Assembly: GCA_029554345.1 (NCBI GenBank)
Contig: JAKPJF010000068.1
Coordinates: 1-55,161, forward strand
Length of the DNA: 55,161 nucleotides
Direction: 5' to 3'
Source: Spirochaetota bacterium
GTDB taxonomy: Bacteria > Spirochaetota > UBA4802 > JAFGJZ01
Shown here: piece by piece, positions 53,735 to 55,161 of the stretch
Layout of the letters: the number at the start of each line of letters is the position of its first letter
How positions within the stretch are numbered: the stretch's first letter is position 1
Notes under the pieces: model-generated
Told to the model about the DNA's origin: nothing
Seen by the model: the letters and a program-made list of their open reading frames with translations, nothing else
The model's database searches: none
Translations under genes and position numbers: made by a program

Positions 53735-55161
53735 TTAGTCAAGACAGCTTTTCTTTTCTTGGATTTAGTTTCGATTATAAAATCAATCATATCATTAAAA
53801 ATTACTTTTATTGAAATTATTTCACCCGGATTAGATGATATAATTTTTGAGGATAAACAATCTTCAATTTCTGTTTGAATTATTCTTCTTAAAAATCTGG
53901 CACCATACTCATCACTAAAACCTTTTTCAGCGATATAATCAACAACTTCCGGATTAAAATCAATGTCAATTTTTCTTTCCAAAAGAGTATTCTTAATTTC
54001 TTTAAACATTAAAATCACTATTTCTTTTATATCAGATCGGTTTAAATGCGAAAAGGCGATTATTTCATCAATTCTGTTTATAAACTCAGGATTAAATGAT
54101 TTTTTAACTTCATCAAATGCTTTTACGCTTTCTTCGATAGAGCTCCCGGCAAATCCCAGTTTTCCGGTACGGTCGAATCTCGAATTTCCTATATTTGATG
54201 TCATTATTATCAATGTGTCACGGAATGAAATTTTGTTACCGGAATTATCTGTTAATTCACCTTCATCAAATATTTGAAGTAGAATATTAAAGAAATCAGG
54301 ATGAGCCTTCTCAATTTCGTCGAATAGAATTACGCAATACGGCTTTCGCTTGATTTTTTCCGTAAGTTGTCCCCCATCTTCATAGCCGACATATCCCGGA
54401 GGTGAACCGGCTAGACGCGACACAGCATGCTTCTCCATATATTCACTCATATCGATTCTAATAAGTGAGTTGTTGTCACCGAAATAATTACGTGCAAGCA
54501 CCTTTGCAAGTTCTGTTTTTCCGACTCCGGTAGGTCCTGCGAAGAGAAATATACCGATTGGTCTGTTGGTTCTGCGAAGACCTGCTGTTGATCGTCTTAA
54601 AGATCTGCAAATTGAAGATATTGCAGATTCCTGACCGATTATTTCCTTCTGTAAATATTTTTCAAGATTCAAAATCTTATTCTTATCTTCAAAACCCATT
54701 TCAGCAACAGGAATTGAAGTAGATTGAGATATTATTTTTTTAATGCAGTCTTCTGTAACAGTTACGGAATATTTTCCAGTTCTATTTTTCCAATCTGAAA
54801 ATTTTTTAGAAAAATCTTTTTTTAATTTTATTATCTCATCTCTGACAAAAGCCGCTTGTTCATACTTTTGATTTTCTACATATAACATTTTTTCAGATTT
54901 TTTTTCATCGATAATTTTTTCAATTTGCGAAATATCTTCCGGTTTAAATGAGTTTTCAAGTTTAGCTTTTGCACCGGCCTCATCAAGAAGATCAATCGCT
55001 TTGTCCGGAAGAAATCTGTCACGGATATATCTTGCAGATAATCTGGCCGCAGCCTCAATAGCCGAATCTTCATATTTTACTTTATGATGCTGTTCAAATG
55101 ATTCTTTAAGTCCGGTCAATATTTTAACAGTACCTTCAATGGAAGGTTCTTTTACAAGTAC
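53731..55161 (-). CDS. clpC: Clp protease ATP-binding subunit ClpC, 5' part outside the window
   Basis: Partial AAA+ protein; the frame is open to the right window edge, so the N-domain and most of the first ATPase are missing. Seen are the end of D1 (PSIEGTVKILTGLKESFEQHH, ARYIRDRFLPDKAIDLLDEAG) and the linker with a UVR-like motif (EKMLYVENQKYEQAAFVRDEI), which marks ClpC as opposed to ClpB. D2 has Walker A GPTGVGKTELAKVL, GYVGYEDGG and Walker B VILFDEIEKAHPD. It should feed substrates to ClpP (35,638). Confidence 0.92.
   Translation of the reverse strand, partial: VLVKEPSIEGTVKILTGLKESFEQHHKVKYEDSAIEAAARLSARYIRDRFLPDKAIDLLDEAGAKAKLENSFKPEDISQIEKIIDEKKSEKMLYVENQKYEQAAFVRDEIIKLKKDFSKKFSDWKNRTGKYSVTVTEDCIKKIISQSTSIPVAEMGFEDKNKILNLEKYLQKEIIGQESAISSICRSLRRSTAGLRRTNRPIGIFLFAGPTGVGKTELAKVLARNYFGDNNSLIRIDMSEYMEKHAVSRLAGSPPGYVGYEDGGQLTEKIKRKPYCVILFDEIEKAHPDFFNILLQIFDEGELTDNSGNKISFRDTLIIMTSNIGNSRFDRTGKLGFAGSSIEESVKAFDEVKKSFNPEFINRIDEIIAFSHLNRSDIKEIVILMFKEIKNTLLERKIDIDFNPEVVDYIAEKGFSDEYGARFLRRIIQTEIEDCLSSKIISSNPGEIISIKVIFNDMIDFIIETKSKKRKAVLTK

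Overview
The window is AT-rich bacterial chromosome from a Gram-negative-type organism. Lipoproteins, secreted proteins and exported immunity-like proteins are frequent. Gene content and protein style (separate CoaB and CoaC, a DgkA-PAP2 fusion, RHS proteins of this flavour, a probable DUF4914 protein) suggest a spirochaete or a related deep lineage, but nothing here fixes the taxon. No rRNA, prophage or CRISPR array is visible.

Region 1 (1-9,040) is an accessory array of polymorphic-toxin cassettes. One 5'-truncated RHS gene carries a peptidoglycan-amidase tip. Two orphan RHS C-terminal tips have no start codon; one of them is a papain/C39-like protease. There is also a toxin-tip remnant. 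Tips are followed by candidate immunity genes, mostly exported. Six copies of a roughly 70-bp repeat containing a GCGAAGC mini-hairpin separate the cassettes, and two orphan tips share the same 154-bp leader and the same RHS breakpoint.

Region 2 (9,039-11,142) is a membrane metal-dependent hydrolase gene (YdjM/DUF457-like) split after codon 5 by a complete IS256-family element with an 8-bp target duplication. The transposase is itself stopped by one in-frame TAA. Region 3 (11,143-16,800) holds a probable DUF4914 (PEPCK-like P-loop) protein and a protein joining a RecA/KaiC-like domain to a PEP/pyruvate-binding domain. Hairpin-rich repeat islands flank this pair, and one repeat is present in inverted orientation on the two sides.

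Region 4 (16,800-19,120) contains small exported or membrane hypotheticals and a decayed antitoxin gene frameshifted in a T7 run. Region 5 (19,369-29,959) runs argS / TPR protein / CheD-like protein / PHP phosphatase, a convergent zinc-ribbon gene, argH and potABC. Region 6, on the minus strand (29,964-33,696), is mutL-coaC-coaB-unknown.

Region 7 (33,791-39,935) has tRNA-His, tRNA-Leu and tRNA-Gly followed by the proteostasis genes tig, clpP, clpX and lon. Region 8 (39,932-55,161) is mixed housekeeping: a methyltransferase, ptsI, argC, a lipoprotein, a DUF4015-like glycosidase, dgkA-PAP2, a phosphoribosyltransferase, a BtuF/BtuC pair, a divergent dprA, a DUF2238 membrane protein, RNase H, tyrA, a PtsN-zinc-ribbon fusion, cardiolipin synthase and the 3' part of clpC, which runs off the window. 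Themes that link genes across the window are protein quality control (tig, clpP, clpX, lon, clpC), PTS signalling (ptsI, ptsN-like) and arginine synthesis (argC, argH).
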